37,264 nucleotides of DNA from NCBI GenBank assembly GCA_937120495.1, contig CAKZJW010000036.1, positions 1 to 37,264 of the forward strand. Reading direction: 5' to 3'. Each line of letters begins with the position of its first letter. Positions within the stretch are counted from its first letter, which is position 1. The translations under genes were made by a program, and so were the position numbers. Of this stretch, positions 1 to 7,996 are shown piece after piece. This DNA comes from an uncultured Oligoflexia bacterium (lineage in GTDB: Bacteria > Bdellovibrionota > Bacteriovoracia > Bacteriovoracales > Bacteriovoracaceae). Below the pieces are notes generated by a model, which was not told the origin of the DNA, made no database searches, and saw only the letters and a program-made list of their open reading frames with translations.

Positions 1-188
1 ATAGTTATGCTAATAATGTGATGAAAAAACATGTAGATAAAAACGATTTTGTAAAATTTAAAAAGGAACATTTTACCATTTGGACATCGTATTTATTTGA
101 AACAATTGATCACTTTTTTAAACCAATTTTTAACCTTAGTTTCTATGAAAGTAAAACTTTATTGGAGTGCAAGCTGTTCGCAATGTAA
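1..188 (+). CDS. C-terminal end of an unrecognised protein (partial)
   Basis: An open frame enters from the left edge (first full codon at 3) and stops at TAA 186-188, giving about 61 C-terminal residues. The tail is rich in Lys and aromatic residues (it contains FKKEHFTIWTSYLFE and SFYESKTLLECKLFAM). No start is visible, so the family cannot be named. The stop overlaps an ATG (TAATG at 186-190), which suggests translational coupling to the damaged reading frames that follow. A methyltransferase tail would fit the neighbourhood, but that is a guess. Confidence 0.55.
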   Translation, partial: SYANNVMKKHVDKNDFVKFKKEHFTIWTSYLFETIDHFFKPIFNLSFYESKTLLECKLFAM

Positions 189-521
189 TGCAAGAATACC
201 GCAAAAGCAACTTCATTAATTCAATAACGGTCGCAAATTTCCGTTACCTCCGCATATGATTGTAATACGTACTAACTGTAAAACAAATTTCAAAGGAAGG
301 TACTATTTTTTATTCAAATGGGGAATTCAACTTCCTAATCCCCCATTATTAATAATTCAAAAAACAAAATACAGTTATTACTTGATATAAGAGCTTGTAC
401 CTTCTGTGGGCTATGTATTGATGTATGTCCCGAAAAGGTTCTTAGTTTTGATAGTTCTCATGAACTTTCGTCTCACGGGGAGAGTGAATGGGTGATCGAC
501 CTCGCACAGTCACTGTCATAA
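188..521 (+). pseudogene. Broken 4Fe-4S ferredoxin-like gene
   Basis: Three overlapping frames look like pieces of one decayed gene. The first starts at ATG 188 and stops at 259 (MQEYRKSNFINS...). The second is open from 220, with an ATG at 256, and stops at 390. The third is open 339-521 with no ATG and encodes a clear cluster motif: Cys codons at 396, 405, 414 and 426, with CTFCGLCIDVCP visible. The second and third frames join smoothly if one A is restored in the six-A run at 359-364, giving a join at LLIIQ/KNKIQLLLDIRACTF. The third frame overlaps the glycosyltransferase start by 34 bases. Either the gene is dead, or the assembly has an indel in the homopolymer. The single cluster and short length resemble small ferredoxins, and the minus-strand redox operon lies next door. 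Confidence 0.45.
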
Positions 522-1219
522 TTTCAACTTTTAATGAAATGGGACTTGGATTTCTAAAATGCTCTCTAGAAAATTTATCTAAGTTAAAAAATATCAATAT
601 TCTCTGTGTTGATGGTGGAAGTAGTGATGGAACTATCGAGCTCATTAAATCATATAAAGTAGAGCTTCACTCTTTGATTAATAGCTCTCGGGCGCAAAGG
701 TTGAATCTTGGAATTACAAAAGCAAGTTCACAAATGATTTTCCTTCATCATCCTAGAAGTATTATTGACCCCGCTTCATTGTCTTATATAGTTAAGAACC
801 TCGATCAATTAGAATGGGGGGCACTTACTCATCAATTCGATGTTGATTCTCTACTTCTTCGTTTCACCTCTTGGTATTCTAATAACGTAAGAGGTAGAGT
901 TCGCGAAATTTTCTATTTAGATCATTGTATATTCTTTAGAAAATCCTTTGCTGAAAATGATGATCACTTTGTAAAAGAAGTCGATATTTTTGAAGACACA
1001 GAGCTCTCCCTAATGCTTAAATCCTACTGCGTACCACTAAGACTCGAAGGTACAAGTCTTACGAGTGCAACTCGCTTTTCAACAAATGGAATTTGGAAAC
1101 AAGCACTTTTAAACCAAGTTCTTAAATGGAAATACTATTTTAAATTTAACCACAAAGAAATGAATAAAAGCTATGAGAAAAATACTAAGTTAAATTCTGA
1201 TTACACGACAAAAGACTAG
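488..1219 (+). CDS. Family 2-like glycosyltransferase (TIGR04283 type)
   Basis: The 243-residue protein has the GT-A nucleotide-sugar fold start: VTVIISTFNE near residues 8-17 and CVDGGSSDGTIELI near 40-53. Together with its short length this matches the TIGR04283 glycosyltransferase-like group, often annotated as selenodomain-associated transferase 2. The region DHCIFFRK around residue 140 corresponds to the usual acceptor-side segment. No membrane span is seen, so it is probably cytosolic or peripheral. Donor and acceptor are unknown. The start at 488 is needed to keep the first beta strand and overlaps the broken ferredoxin frame. Its stop shares the CTAG at 1216-1219 with the convergent reductase gene. 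Confidence 0.75.
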   Translation: MGDRPRTVTVIISTFNEMGLGFLKCSLENLSKLKNINILCVDGGSSDGTIELIKSYKVELHSLINSSRAQRLNLGITKASSQMIFLHHPRSIIDPASLSYIVKNLDQLEWGALTHQFDVDSLLLRFTSWYSNNVRGRVREIFYLDHCIFFRKSFAENDDHFVKEVDIFEDTELSLMLKSYCVPLRLEGTSLTSATRFSTNGIWKQALLNQVLKWKYYFKFNHKEMNKSYEKNTKLNSDYTTKD

Positions 1220-2355
1220 ACTTCAAACTCGCTATTTTCTAGAGGTCGACTAACGCAAGAAAGAATATACCCTTCGTCTTTTTCATCGTCAGTTAACCCC
1301 GAATCACTCAAAGATGAGACCTTTCCACTTTTACATTTCATCTTACAAGCACCACAAACACCTGAGCGACATGCAAAGTCTATTGACTCTCCTTCTTGCT
1401 CAAAGAAGTCTAATAAAGGCTCTTTGCTTTCATATTTATATTTCACACCATTGAGATGTAAATTGACACTAACCTGCTCAATTTCATCAGCTGAAACTGA
1501 TGTAGGTGAAATAAATTTTTCACTATGAATTTTTTTATTAGAAATACCTTCTTCTAGAAGCTTTTCACTAATGGAATCAGTCATGACTGAGGGGCCACAA
1601 AAATAAAAATTACTATCTGTAATACTTGAAACCTTACTTTGAATAAGTTCTATTGAGATAAACCCTTTCTCACCACTCCAACCTTCACTTTGCTCAGATA
1701 AGACAGGTATATAAGAAAAGTTTTTGTTTCTTTTACTGAGAAGAACTAGACTCTCATGAAATACTAAGTCCTCAAAAGAGCGAGCACCATAAAAAAGAAC
1801 CAAATCTGACTTATCACCTTTATCTAAAGCTGATCTGATCATTGATATCAAGGGCGTGATACCTATCCCTCCACCGATATAGATACGACTTGAATTAGAA
1901 GGTAGTGCTTCATCAGTGAATAACCCACTTGGAGCATAAGCTTGGACACTATCTCCAACTTCTAGGGAGTGAAAATAACTAGAACCAACTCCGTCCTTTA
2001 TGAGTTTAACTGCGACTGTAATAAAGTGGTTATTAATACTGCTACTAGAGATTGAATATGATCTAAAGTTTTTAGAATCTATTTTAAAACTTAAAAATTG
2101 TCCTGCTGAAAAGCTCGGGAAATCTTTATTGCTTATACGTTTTAATTGAAAGGTTTTTACATCCGAGCTTTCAGAAATTATATCAACAATTTCAAGAGAT
2201 TCAATTCCATCCCATTTGGCATTATCTTCAAAACCAAACTGAGAAGAAACATTTTCTTTCAAACGAAGATTCAATCCAATCGTTCTTAAAATTACAAAGA
2301 GCAAAAGAAAAGCACTAAAACCTGAAGCTAAATAAAATAGGCCTTGATAATTCAT
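1216..2355 (-). CDS. Membrane-anchored FAD/NAD(P) oxidoreductase with C-terminal 2Fe-2S domain
   Basis: The start is placed at the second Met (MNYQGLF, 2355). It lies 10 bases after AGGAG and overlaps the upstream stop as TAATG; the alternative ATG at 2364 sits directly against the AGGAG. An N-terminal membrane span (residues about 5-25) is followed by a ferredoxin-reductase FAD domain (RSYS near 98), an NAD(P) domain (IYIGGGIGIT near 158-167 and FCGPSVM near 252) and a plant-type 2Fe-2S domain (CRSGVCGAC near 329-337 with a fourth Cys near 367). The order is that of phenol-hydroxylase or NqrF-like reductases. As last gene of a coupled operon with the polyferredoxin, it probably passes electrons between NAD(P)H and membrane Fe-S carriers. 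The direction and final partner are inferred only. Confidence 0.8.
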   Translation of the reverse strand: MNYQGLFYLASGFSAFLLLFVILRTIGLNLRLKENVSSQFGFEDNAKWDGIESLEIVDIISESSDVKTFQLKRISNKDFPSFSAGQFLSFKIDSKNFRSYSISSSSINNHFITVAVKLIKDGVGSSYFHSLEVGDSVQAYAPSGLFTDEALPSNSSRIYIGGGIGITPLISMIRSALDKGDKSDLVLFYGARSFEDLVFHESLVLLSKRNKNFSYIPVLSEQSEGWSGEKGFISIELIQSKVSSITDSNFYFCGPSVMTDSISEKLLEEGISNKKIHSEKFISPTSVSADEIEQVSVNLHLNGVKYKYESKEPLLDFFEQEGESIDFACRSGVCGACKMKCKSGKVSSLSDSGLTDDEKDEGYILSCVSRPLENSEFEV

Positions 2356-3467
2356 TATGAACATACTCCTGTTGTATTGATTTTTTCACCACTCAATATT
2401 TTTCCAAACTCCAACGCTTGAACTGGACATATGTCTATACAACCACCACAACCAATGCATGGGCTATTATCTAAATTAAAAGATCCACTTATTGGTGTTC
2501 CATCCTTGTGAGCAAAGCTTGCGACATCTATTCCCATGGGACATTGAGTGGTACATAAATTTAATCCCTTACATTTTCCATTCGCTTGTACCTTAAATTT
2601 GGACTTCGTATATTTACCGTATAGCCTCATTCCGGCAGCGAGTGGACATCCGTATCGACACCAAATTCTTGTTCCCCATATTGGGTATGCACCGACACCA
2701 ATTAAGGCACCAAATATAAGGTCTACAACTAAATCCTGTGATGCTCTATAAGCAGACAAAAAAGACCCTGCAGAAAAGATTTTCCATGTATCTAAAAAGA
2801 GTAAGATTCCAAATCCAATAGCGGCAGCCAAGAAGAAATATTGTATAACTTCAAGTTTTCTGGAGTTCTCTGATCTCGGTGTATACATTTCTACCCAACG
2901 ACTTCCAAGCTTTGTTACACCTATTGCCTCAGCTAGGTTTCCACAAGCACAAAACCATGAGCAGTATCTCTTGCCAAGAAACCACACTGATAAAGGAACA
3001 AGAACAAAAATATAAACAAAGCCTCCAATAGAAGTGAATCCATTATAGACATAAACATATGCATTTTTGTTTAGAGGAGAATAATTATCTGCGAAAAAAC
3101 CTCCATCCTGTTTTAGCCCAGGAATGATAAAGGGAAGAATATAAAACAATATAGCTTGAGAGAGCAGAATGCTTAAAAATTTGTTTCTCTGATATGTACT
3201 TAGCTTTTTTCCTTTCGCTTTTCCATAAGGTGTTTTTCCACGAAGTAAAACGCGTGCACAGATAAATACAATTAAACCCGAATAAACTGTTGAGTACCAA
3301 AAAGAAGTGCTCTTTCCAAACCAATAAAAATACTGAACTACTTCTTGCTCTGAATCGACAAACAACAATGGATATTTATAAATAAGATAAAAACCAATTA
3401 CAAGAGGAAAGAAAAAGATTAAAAACGTTTTCTCAAATGTGCTTCGTCCTAAAGTGGCTGTATTCAT
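2355..3467 (-). CDS. NapH/CcoG-like membrane polyferredoxin (4Fe-4S)
   Basis: The start is set at MNTATLG (3467), where GAAGGGA precedes the ATG and the upstream stop overlaps as ATGA; a longer form from 3491 lacks a better ribosome site. Several hydrophobic spans (for example LIFFFPLVIGFYLI near 16, IGGFVYIFVLVPLSVWF near 148, LAAAIGFGILLFL near 213) alternate with CSWFCACGN near 169-177 and CRYGCPL near 270, the paired Cys motifs of NapH/CcoG/NosR-type proteins. The C-terminus carries two 4Fe-4S motifs: CKGLNLCTTQCPMG near 299, whose first spacing is CxxxxxC, and CIGCGGCIDICP near 337. It is a likely quinol- or reductase-linked electron carrier in the cytoplasmic membrane, working with the downstream reductase. 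The electron acceptor is not encoded here. Confidence 0.8.
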   Translation of the reverse strand: MNTATLGRSTFEKTFLIFFFPLVIGFYLIYKYPLLFVDSEQEVVQYFYWFGKSTSFWYSTVYSGLIVFICARVLLRGKTPYGKAKGKKLSTYQRNKFLSILLSQAILFYILPFIIPGLKQDGGFFADNYSPLNKNAYVYVYNGFTSIGGFVYIFVLVPLSVWFLGKRYCSWFCACGNLAEAIGVTKLGSRWVEMYTPRSENSRKLEVIQYFFLAAAIGFGILLFLDTWKIFSAGSFLSAYRASQDLVVDLIFGALIGVGAYPIWGTRIWCRYGCPLAAGMRLYGKYTKSKFKVQANGKCKGLNLCTTQCPMGIDVASFAHKDGTPISGSFNLDNSPCIGCGGCIDICPVQALEFGKILSGEKINTTGVCS

Positions 3468-4207
3468 TTTTTCCCTTCGTTGAGATTCCAATTATAGTCA
3501 AGCCATTTTTGTTTTACATCTTTTGGGTATTTAATGTATTTTTTTACAAATTCTAAATAGCTTCCATGTTTTTTATTAAAATCATTCCCATACCAATCAA
3601 AGATTTTAGAAAGGAAAAGAGTATTCGTTTTACTATCATATTTATTTTTCATTGGGTTGTTTAAAAAGTTTATCGCTGCTTTATCTAGCTGTTCATTCAA
3701 ATTCTTTGCAACAAAGGCCTCAGTCAAAAGAGATGGGCATCCAATACTCGCGCAGTTAACAGCAAAGTGGATTCTTGGCTCATTAAATTTCTTACGAATG
3801 ATTTGATGTTCAATCATATCAAGAGATATTTTCTTTCCAAACAACTTGATAAATTTTATTTTCCAAGGACTACTAAACCATCCACCTATTTTCTTTATCG
3901 ATTTAAGTGGGTAATTATTTAAAATCAACTTTACCGTATAAGCATTATAAACATTAATCCAAAATGCTAATTTTTCATCTTTACTAAATTTTTTAAATTC
4001 TTTTTTTGAAAGATTCTCAATACTATTTAAATAGCTATCAAACTTTGTTTGATTATTCTTTAAGCTTTCATAATGAAAAGAGGTTTGTTTATCACTTACG
4101 GAAGTATTTGTTTTTAAAATATCATTCCATTCAGAATGATTATGATCAAAGGCAAACAAACTAAAACTCATCGCTAAAAGAAGTATTATTTTCAAAAGAT
4201 TCTCCAA
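3464..4207 (-). CDS. Secreted DUF547 protein
   Basis: The protein has 247 residues. Its first codon is TTG at 4207, and no in-frame ATG exists between it and the upstream stop. The N-terminus LLKIILLLAMSFSLFAF is a signal peptide. DUF547 hallmarks are clear: LAFWINVYNAYTVKLI near 82-97, and MIEHQIIRKKFNEPRIHFAVNCASIGCPSL, which extends over roughly residues 132-161 and holds the family's conserved Cys pair. The biochemical role of DUF547 is not established; these proteins are usually exported and often lie near glycosyltransferase or redox genes, as here. It is the first gene of a three-gene coupled operon (ATGA overlap with the polyferredoxin). Confidence 0.8.
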   Translation of the reverse strand: MENLLKIILLLAMSFSLFAFDHNHSEWNDILKTNTSVSDKQTSFHYESLKNNQTKFDSYLNSIENLSKKEFKKFSKDEKLAFWINVYNAYTVKLILNNYPLKSIKKIGGWFSSPWKIKFIKLFGKKISLDMIEHQIIRKKFNEPRIHFAVNCASIGCPSLLTEAFVAKNLNEQLDKAAINFLNNPMKNKYDSKTNTLFLSKIFDWYGNDFNKKHGSYLEFVKKYIKYPKDVKQKWLDYNWNLNEGKK

Positions 4208-4315
4208 TTCTATTAATATTATTCATCATATTCTTGATTTTATAATAATTAAGTATAAATGAAATAGGAAGGAATTGAATAATCGCCATGCTAAGACATG
4301 CTTATTTAGTTAAGT

Positions 4316-4352
4316 ACTCCCTATAATCATCTAAATTAGTGATATAGGGAGT
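4316..4352. repeat. Perfect 10-bp inverted repeat in the 4208-4393 gap
   Basis: ACTCCCTATA (4316-4325) and its exact complement TATAGGGAGT (4343-4352) flank a 17-base loop that is itself partly self-complementary (ATCATCTAA / TTAGTGAT). It lies between the end of the prepilin-like gene and the TTG start of the DUF547 operon. It has no proper U tract on the minus strand, so it may be a weak terminator, an mRNA-stabilising stem or an operator. The remaining gap to 4208 is A/T-rich and shows no reading frame of note. Confidence 0.5.
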
Positions 4353-4367
4353 AGCTTTCTTACATAT
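4350..4367. repeat. 18-base element, copy 1
   Basis: AGTAGCTTTCTTACATAT here is identical to 24191-24208. In copy 2 it sits at the predicted 5' end of a minus-strand leader RNA. Here it lies about 160 bases upstream of the DUF547 operon start on the same strand, next to the inverted repeat at 4316-4352. An exact 18-base match is unlikely by chance in 37 kb even at this base composition. Confidence 0.5.
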
Positions 4368-4393
4368 ATTTTAAATATTTGTTGAAAATCCTT

Positions 4394-5974
4394 TTACTGA
4401 CAGACTGTTTGCCCATTATTAGCAGTCCAACAACACCCAGATGATTGAGAACCTGTTGCTGTAGGCCCATATCTATCCTTACAATAATCAACCTGACCAT
4501 TATCAACTGGTACAAGTCCACAGTGAGGTCTTTTCTTAATTATTCTCCAATGAACTTTTGTACTATCAAATTGATTTTCTTTACACTCGAACGTATTAGT
4601 CGTTCCGTATGCAACACTAGGAGTTCCGTTTGGCATAGTACAACTCTCAGGATTACTTTCATGCATAATTGTTATCATTTTCTCAGTTCCTTCTGGAGCA
4701 ACAGGCAGAGATTCTGAAGCACCTTTAATTTTCATTGAACTACAACTCCTTACACTACAATCTTTAGTTCCATTTCCTTTTTGAGTCTCTCTTTCATTTG
4801 TACAACTATGAAATCTTTCTTTTGTTACCATATGAACTTCAGGACATTGTAATGCTGGGTCACCAACATCAGTCCAAGCTCCCCAAGTTCCTTTTGTCCC
4901 TATCGCACCTCTTGTAGTTCCACATTGACTTGTTTGGGTAAAGCTTTGGCCTTCACAGATAGTAGACGCTTCAGGGGCCCAACTTGAATCAACACAACCG
5001 GAGTCACAGTAAAGAGAATTATCTGGAGCTGGCTTTTTCTTTAATTCGGCTCCATCTCCACATATTGATTGTGCAAGAACAACTTTTGCACTAACACAAA
5101 CAACTGACCCATCTTCATTTATTTCAGTCGCAACCTCTCCTACTGGACAGGCTATTTTTTCAAATTTTCTACATCTACCATTAACACATATTGCAGTATC
5201 ACTTGAGAGGTTACCACTTACATTTAGGGTACCTGTTAGCTGTTCATTCCCTTGGGAATTGATATATCTTGGGTCAAGCTCACTAGTAATCGAATCATTC
5301 ATAAAATCTTTTAAATTTTTTGTAGAAACAGCTGTGTAATCATTTTGAGATCCATTAAAGTCTTGAAGAATACATTGGTTACTTGTGTTTAAGACACCAC
5401 CAATCGATTTACATGACTCAATTAAAGCAGACTCTATCGCCCCATCAGCAGTGTCAAAACAAGAGAGTAACTTTTTTGTTGGATCTGTTGTAAATGAAAT
5501 TGGAAATCTTTTAATAATTCTTCTCTCTGCTGAAGATTTACCTTGTACTATTCTACTTTTTTTAATGAATTCTATTAATAGACTTGCACTACCTTTAATT
5601 TTTCCAGCAATCTCTGGTTCAAATGAAGTGTTTGTTATTTTAATTGATTTTACAGAGATCAAGCCATTACCATAGACTTCTCCTGATTCTATAATTACAG
5701 CTCCACCAATATTTTTAATTGAAGGAATAGATTCTCCATTTACAATAGGAGTACCTGCTCCTAGAGAGTTTAAACAAGCAACATCACTCACAAGAGCTTG
5801 AGAAATTAAGTTAGAGACAGTTGAAATCTCCGCTGTCTCCTCTACTCGTTTTTGACTAATTGTCTGATTCTTATTCATTTGCATCATAACAACACTACCA
5901 GCTCCCATTAACCCAAGAGCCACAACAACTTCCATAAGTGATATACCGTATGAATTTTTTAAGAATCTAAACAT
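4394..5974 (-). CDS. Prepilin-like protein with large Cys-rich C-terminal region
   Basis: The 526-residue protein opens with a type IV prepilin/pseudopilin leader: LKNSYG then ISLMEVVVALGLMGAG, with Gly just before the cleavage point and Glu at mature position 5, followed by the hydrophobic spine. Family members are usually 130-300 residues. Here the extra C-terminal half holds over 25 cysteines and a segment resembling thrombospondin type 1 repeats (DSSWAPEASTICEGQSFTQT near 327, then QCGTTR and GTWGAWTDVG). It is probably a minor, tip-located adhesin-like pilin or a secretion pseudopilin presented outside the cell. A good ribosome site (GTAGGAG) precedes the ATG. No other pilus genes are present in the window. 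Confidence 0.75.
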   Translation of the reverse strand: MFRFLKNSYGISLMEVVVALGLMGAGSVVMMQMNKNQTISQKRVEETAEISTVSNLISQALVSDVACLNSLGAGTPIVNGESIPSIKNIGGAVIIESGEVYGNGLISVKSIKITNTSFEPEIAGKIKGSASLLIEFIKKSRIVQGKSSAERRIIKRFPISFTTDPTKKLLSCFDTADGAIESALIESCKSIGGVLNTSNQCILQDFNGSQNDYTAVSTKNLKDFMNDSITSELDPRYINSQGNEQLTGTLNVSGNLSSDTAICVNGRCRKFEKIACPVGEVATEINEDGSVVCVSAKVVLAQSICGDGAELKKKPAPDNSLYCDSGCVDSSWAPEASTICEGQSFTQTSQCGTTRGAIGTKGTWGAWTDVGDPALQCPEVHMVTKERFHSCTNERETQKGNGTKDCSVRSCSSMKIKGASESLPVAPEGTEKMITIMHESNPESCTMPNGTPSVAYGTTNTFECKENQFDSTKVHWRIIKKRPHCGLVPVDNGQVDYCKDRYGPTATGSQSSGCCWTANNGQTVCQ

Positions 5975-6147
5975 ACTTACTCCTACAGCAAGAAAAAAAG
6001 AATTAATCTTTTATAAGTATAAATATTAGACGAAGAACTTAAATTTAAATTAAGAAAAGTAAAGAAATACAAGAAATCAGTTATTTAAGAACTTTGCTCA
6101 AAGAAATAATTGTATTTTTATGACATGAATTTGTGTCAATTTCGACA

Positions 6148-6876
6148 TTACAGCAGGTTTGCGATCCAACTAGATACTTCATTTGCCCAAGCTTTTGCTT
6201 TAGGTTTTTCTGAACGACAATTAAAATGTACTCCATCACACCCCGTGGCTTTATAATGATTACTCGAGAAAAAAGAGCAATTTTTTATAACTACTTCCTC
6301 AAGCATTTGATAAAGAACACTTTGATTCGCTTGAGTTTTTTTAATTCCATTTGGAGGACCTATCCAAAAACATTTTAAATTTCTTTGTTCTACAATCTCA
6401 AGCATCTCTTTTACAAAACCTTGTCTTTTCTCATACTCCCAAGGGTTGATTTTACCATTTTGATCAGAGATAGCACGAGCATCATTGGCTCCAAGCTCTA
6501 TAATAACTGTATCGAAGTTAAACTTCTCTCCAGTCCAAGAGTTATGTGCAAATGGTGTGTTTAAGATATCTTCAAATTTTGGAACAAGAACCTTTTCTCT
6601 CCAATGAGTTGGATTGGGATGGTTAAAATTTTTACCATCACTATTTGAGAATTTATGGAAAACACCACCAGATAATTTGTAATCTTTTTCACTCATCCAG
6701 TGAAGGGATGAACTAGAAGCGTGTCCAAGTGTAACAAGATTAGAGGTAGAGTTAATTTTCTTTAAATTTTTATGAAGATAATTTCCAAAGGGTCCGGCCA
6801 TATGTGAATCGCCAATCACCAAAATATTGGAAGCAAATAAGCTAGAACTAATAAGAATGAGAAATAAAGCTTTCAT
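6148..6876 (-). CDS. Secreted SGNH/GDSL-family hydrolase
   Basis: A signal peptide (MKALFLILISSSLFAS) leads into LVIGDSHMAG, which places the nucleophile Ser at residue 24. The oxyanion-hole block is ELGANDAR (GAND at 129-132) and the C-terminal catalytic block is DGVHFN (Asp 214, His 217). This is the full SGNH set in a 242-residue protein of normal size. Such enzymes remove acyl or acetyl groups from lipids, polysaccharides or peptidoglycan; the substrate cannot be told here. The protein should act in the periplasm or outside the cell. It is monocistronic, with an A/T-rich stretch of about 170 bases separating it from the prepilin gene. Confidence 0.8.
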   Translation of the reverse strand: MKALFLILISSSLFASNILVIGDSHMAGPFGNYLHKNLKKINSTSNLVTLGHASSSSLHWMSEKDYKLSGGVFHKFSNSDGKNFNHPNPTHWREKVLVPKFEDILNTPFAHNSWTGEKFNFDTVIIELGANDARAISDQNGKINPWEYEKRQGFVKEMLEIVEQRNLKCFWIGPPNGIKKTQANQSVLYQMLEEVVIKNCSFFSSNHYKATGCDGVHFNCRSEKPKAKAWANEVSSWIANLL

Positions 6877-7026
6877 TCACATAAGTTAAGTTAAATAGGA
6901 TTTTTGGTCAAAGAGAAACAGAAGACTATGTAATATTAACTAGTTAGTTTTAATTCTATCGTGCTTTTTACCTATGATTTGCTCAAATACCCTACATACT
7001 GATAAAATAAGGGTGTAGGAGATTAT

Positions 7027-7530
7027 ATGACGATGAAAGTACTCCTGTTAGATGCCAGTTACTATCCTATTCAGATCATCGATTGGAAAAGGGCAATGAT
7101 TCTATTCTTCACTGATCGCGCTGAAGTGGTTGAACATCACTCAAACGTCGAAATCAGATCTACCCACAGCAAATTTAAGTTGCCTAAAGTTCTTCGGCTA
7201 TTTGGGAGCTTTAAGAATTTTTCCAAAGTTAAATTTAATAGATCGAATGTCTTTTTTAGAGATAAGTATTTGTGCCAATATTGTGGTGAAAAATTTAAAG
7301 AGCAAGAATTAACCTTTGATCATGTTATGCCAAAAAGCCGTGGAGGCCCTACGAGCTGGGAGAATATTGTTACTTGTTGTAATATTTGTAATAATAAAAA
7401 AGCTGCGAGAACTCCTGATGAGTGGGGAAAGTCCTTATTAAAAAAACCAAAGGAGCCCAAGTGGACTCCTATGATGGCTTTAAGGCTCAGTAAAAATGAG
7501 CTCTCATTATTTTCGACTTGGATTATTTAG
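7027..7530 (+). CDS. HNH endonuclease family protein
   Basis: The 167-residue protein has a C-terminal HNH module: CQYC at 83-86, FDHVMPKSRGG at 97-107 (catalytic Asp-His) and CCNICNNKKAAR from 117, where the two CxxC pairs form the structural zinc site. The N-terminal part starts VLLLDASYYPIQIIDWKRA, as in a widespread group of small chromosomal HNH proteins next to no restriction genes. Its role (DNA repair, nicking or other) is unknown. The ATG at 7027 follows TAGGAG. The site overlaps a possible stem pairing CCTACA (6991-6996) with TGTAGG (7014-7019). Its end overlaps the convergent gene by four bases. Confidence 0.8.
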   Translation: MTMKVLLLDASYYPIQIIDWKRAMILFFTDRAEVVEHHSNVEIRSTHSKFKLPKVLRLFGSFKNFSKVKFNRSNVFFRDKYLCQYCGEKFKEQELTFDHVMPKSRGGPTSWENIVTCCNICNNKKAARTPDEWGKSLLKKPKEPKWTPMMALRLSKNELSLFSTWII

Positions 7531-7838
7531 TAAGCGTAACAGTGGATTGAGTGGTAAGCATGTAAGTATCTATCTTGCATGTTCCAGTTTGAAAAGTGAC
7601 GGTACTCAGTCATTCCTCTATAAACAATTCCATTATAAAACTCAGTTCTAAACATACCTCTTTGAGTACGAATATTTATCGTTCCTGAACATCTAAGGTC
7701 TTTATCTGTTGTATTCCAAATTCTCAAGTCTACACCGTGCCCCCAAACAGTTAGCTGTGGGTAAACACTTGATGTTTTTTCTGCAGAAAATGCAGACATT
7801 GAACCAATAACTAAAGCGATTACTAATAATAATTTCAT
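7527..7838 (-). CDS. Small secreted protein, unknown family
   Basis: The 103-residue protein has a classic signal peptide (MKLLLVIALVIGSMSAFSA, cleavage probably after FSA) and follows AAGGAG. The mature part of about 84 residues holds two cysteines (LRCSG and HCYAY) that could form one disulphide, and is rich in aromatic residues and Arg. No family is recognised. It overlaps the HNH gene convergently by four bases. A periplasmic or secreted location is the only supported statement. Confidence 0.7.
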   Translation of the reverse strand: MKLLLVIALVIGSMSAFSAEKTSSVYPQLTVWGHGVDLRIWNTTDKDLRCSGTINIRTQRGMFRTEFYNGIVYRGMTEYRHFSNWNMQDRYLHAYHSIHCYAY

Positions 7839-7943
7839 CTCTATCTCCTTAATAATTAAACTAATAATATGTGTATGTTTATAAATACTAGCTTTTGAGA
7901 TTTAGACTGTCTAGTTTCAGAGAATACCTTTAACTATGGGCGT

Positions 7944-7969
7944 AAAAAAGGGAGATCTATTGACCTCCC
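7944..7969 (-). terminator. Rho-independent terminator
   Basis: On the minus strand GGGAGGTC, a four-base loop AATA and GATCTCCC form an 8-bp stem with one mismatch, followed directly by six T. It ends the transcript of the duplicated-domain secreted protein (7997-8821). Confidence 0.85.
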
Positions 7970-7996
7970 TCGCTAAGTTATTATTATACTTTGATC

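Noticed and set aside
357..366. Programmed -1 frameshift at the six-A run in the broken ferredoxin gene
   Set aside because: The A-site codon would not re-pair well after slippage and the upstream frame has its own break near 256; decay or a sequencing indel is simpler.
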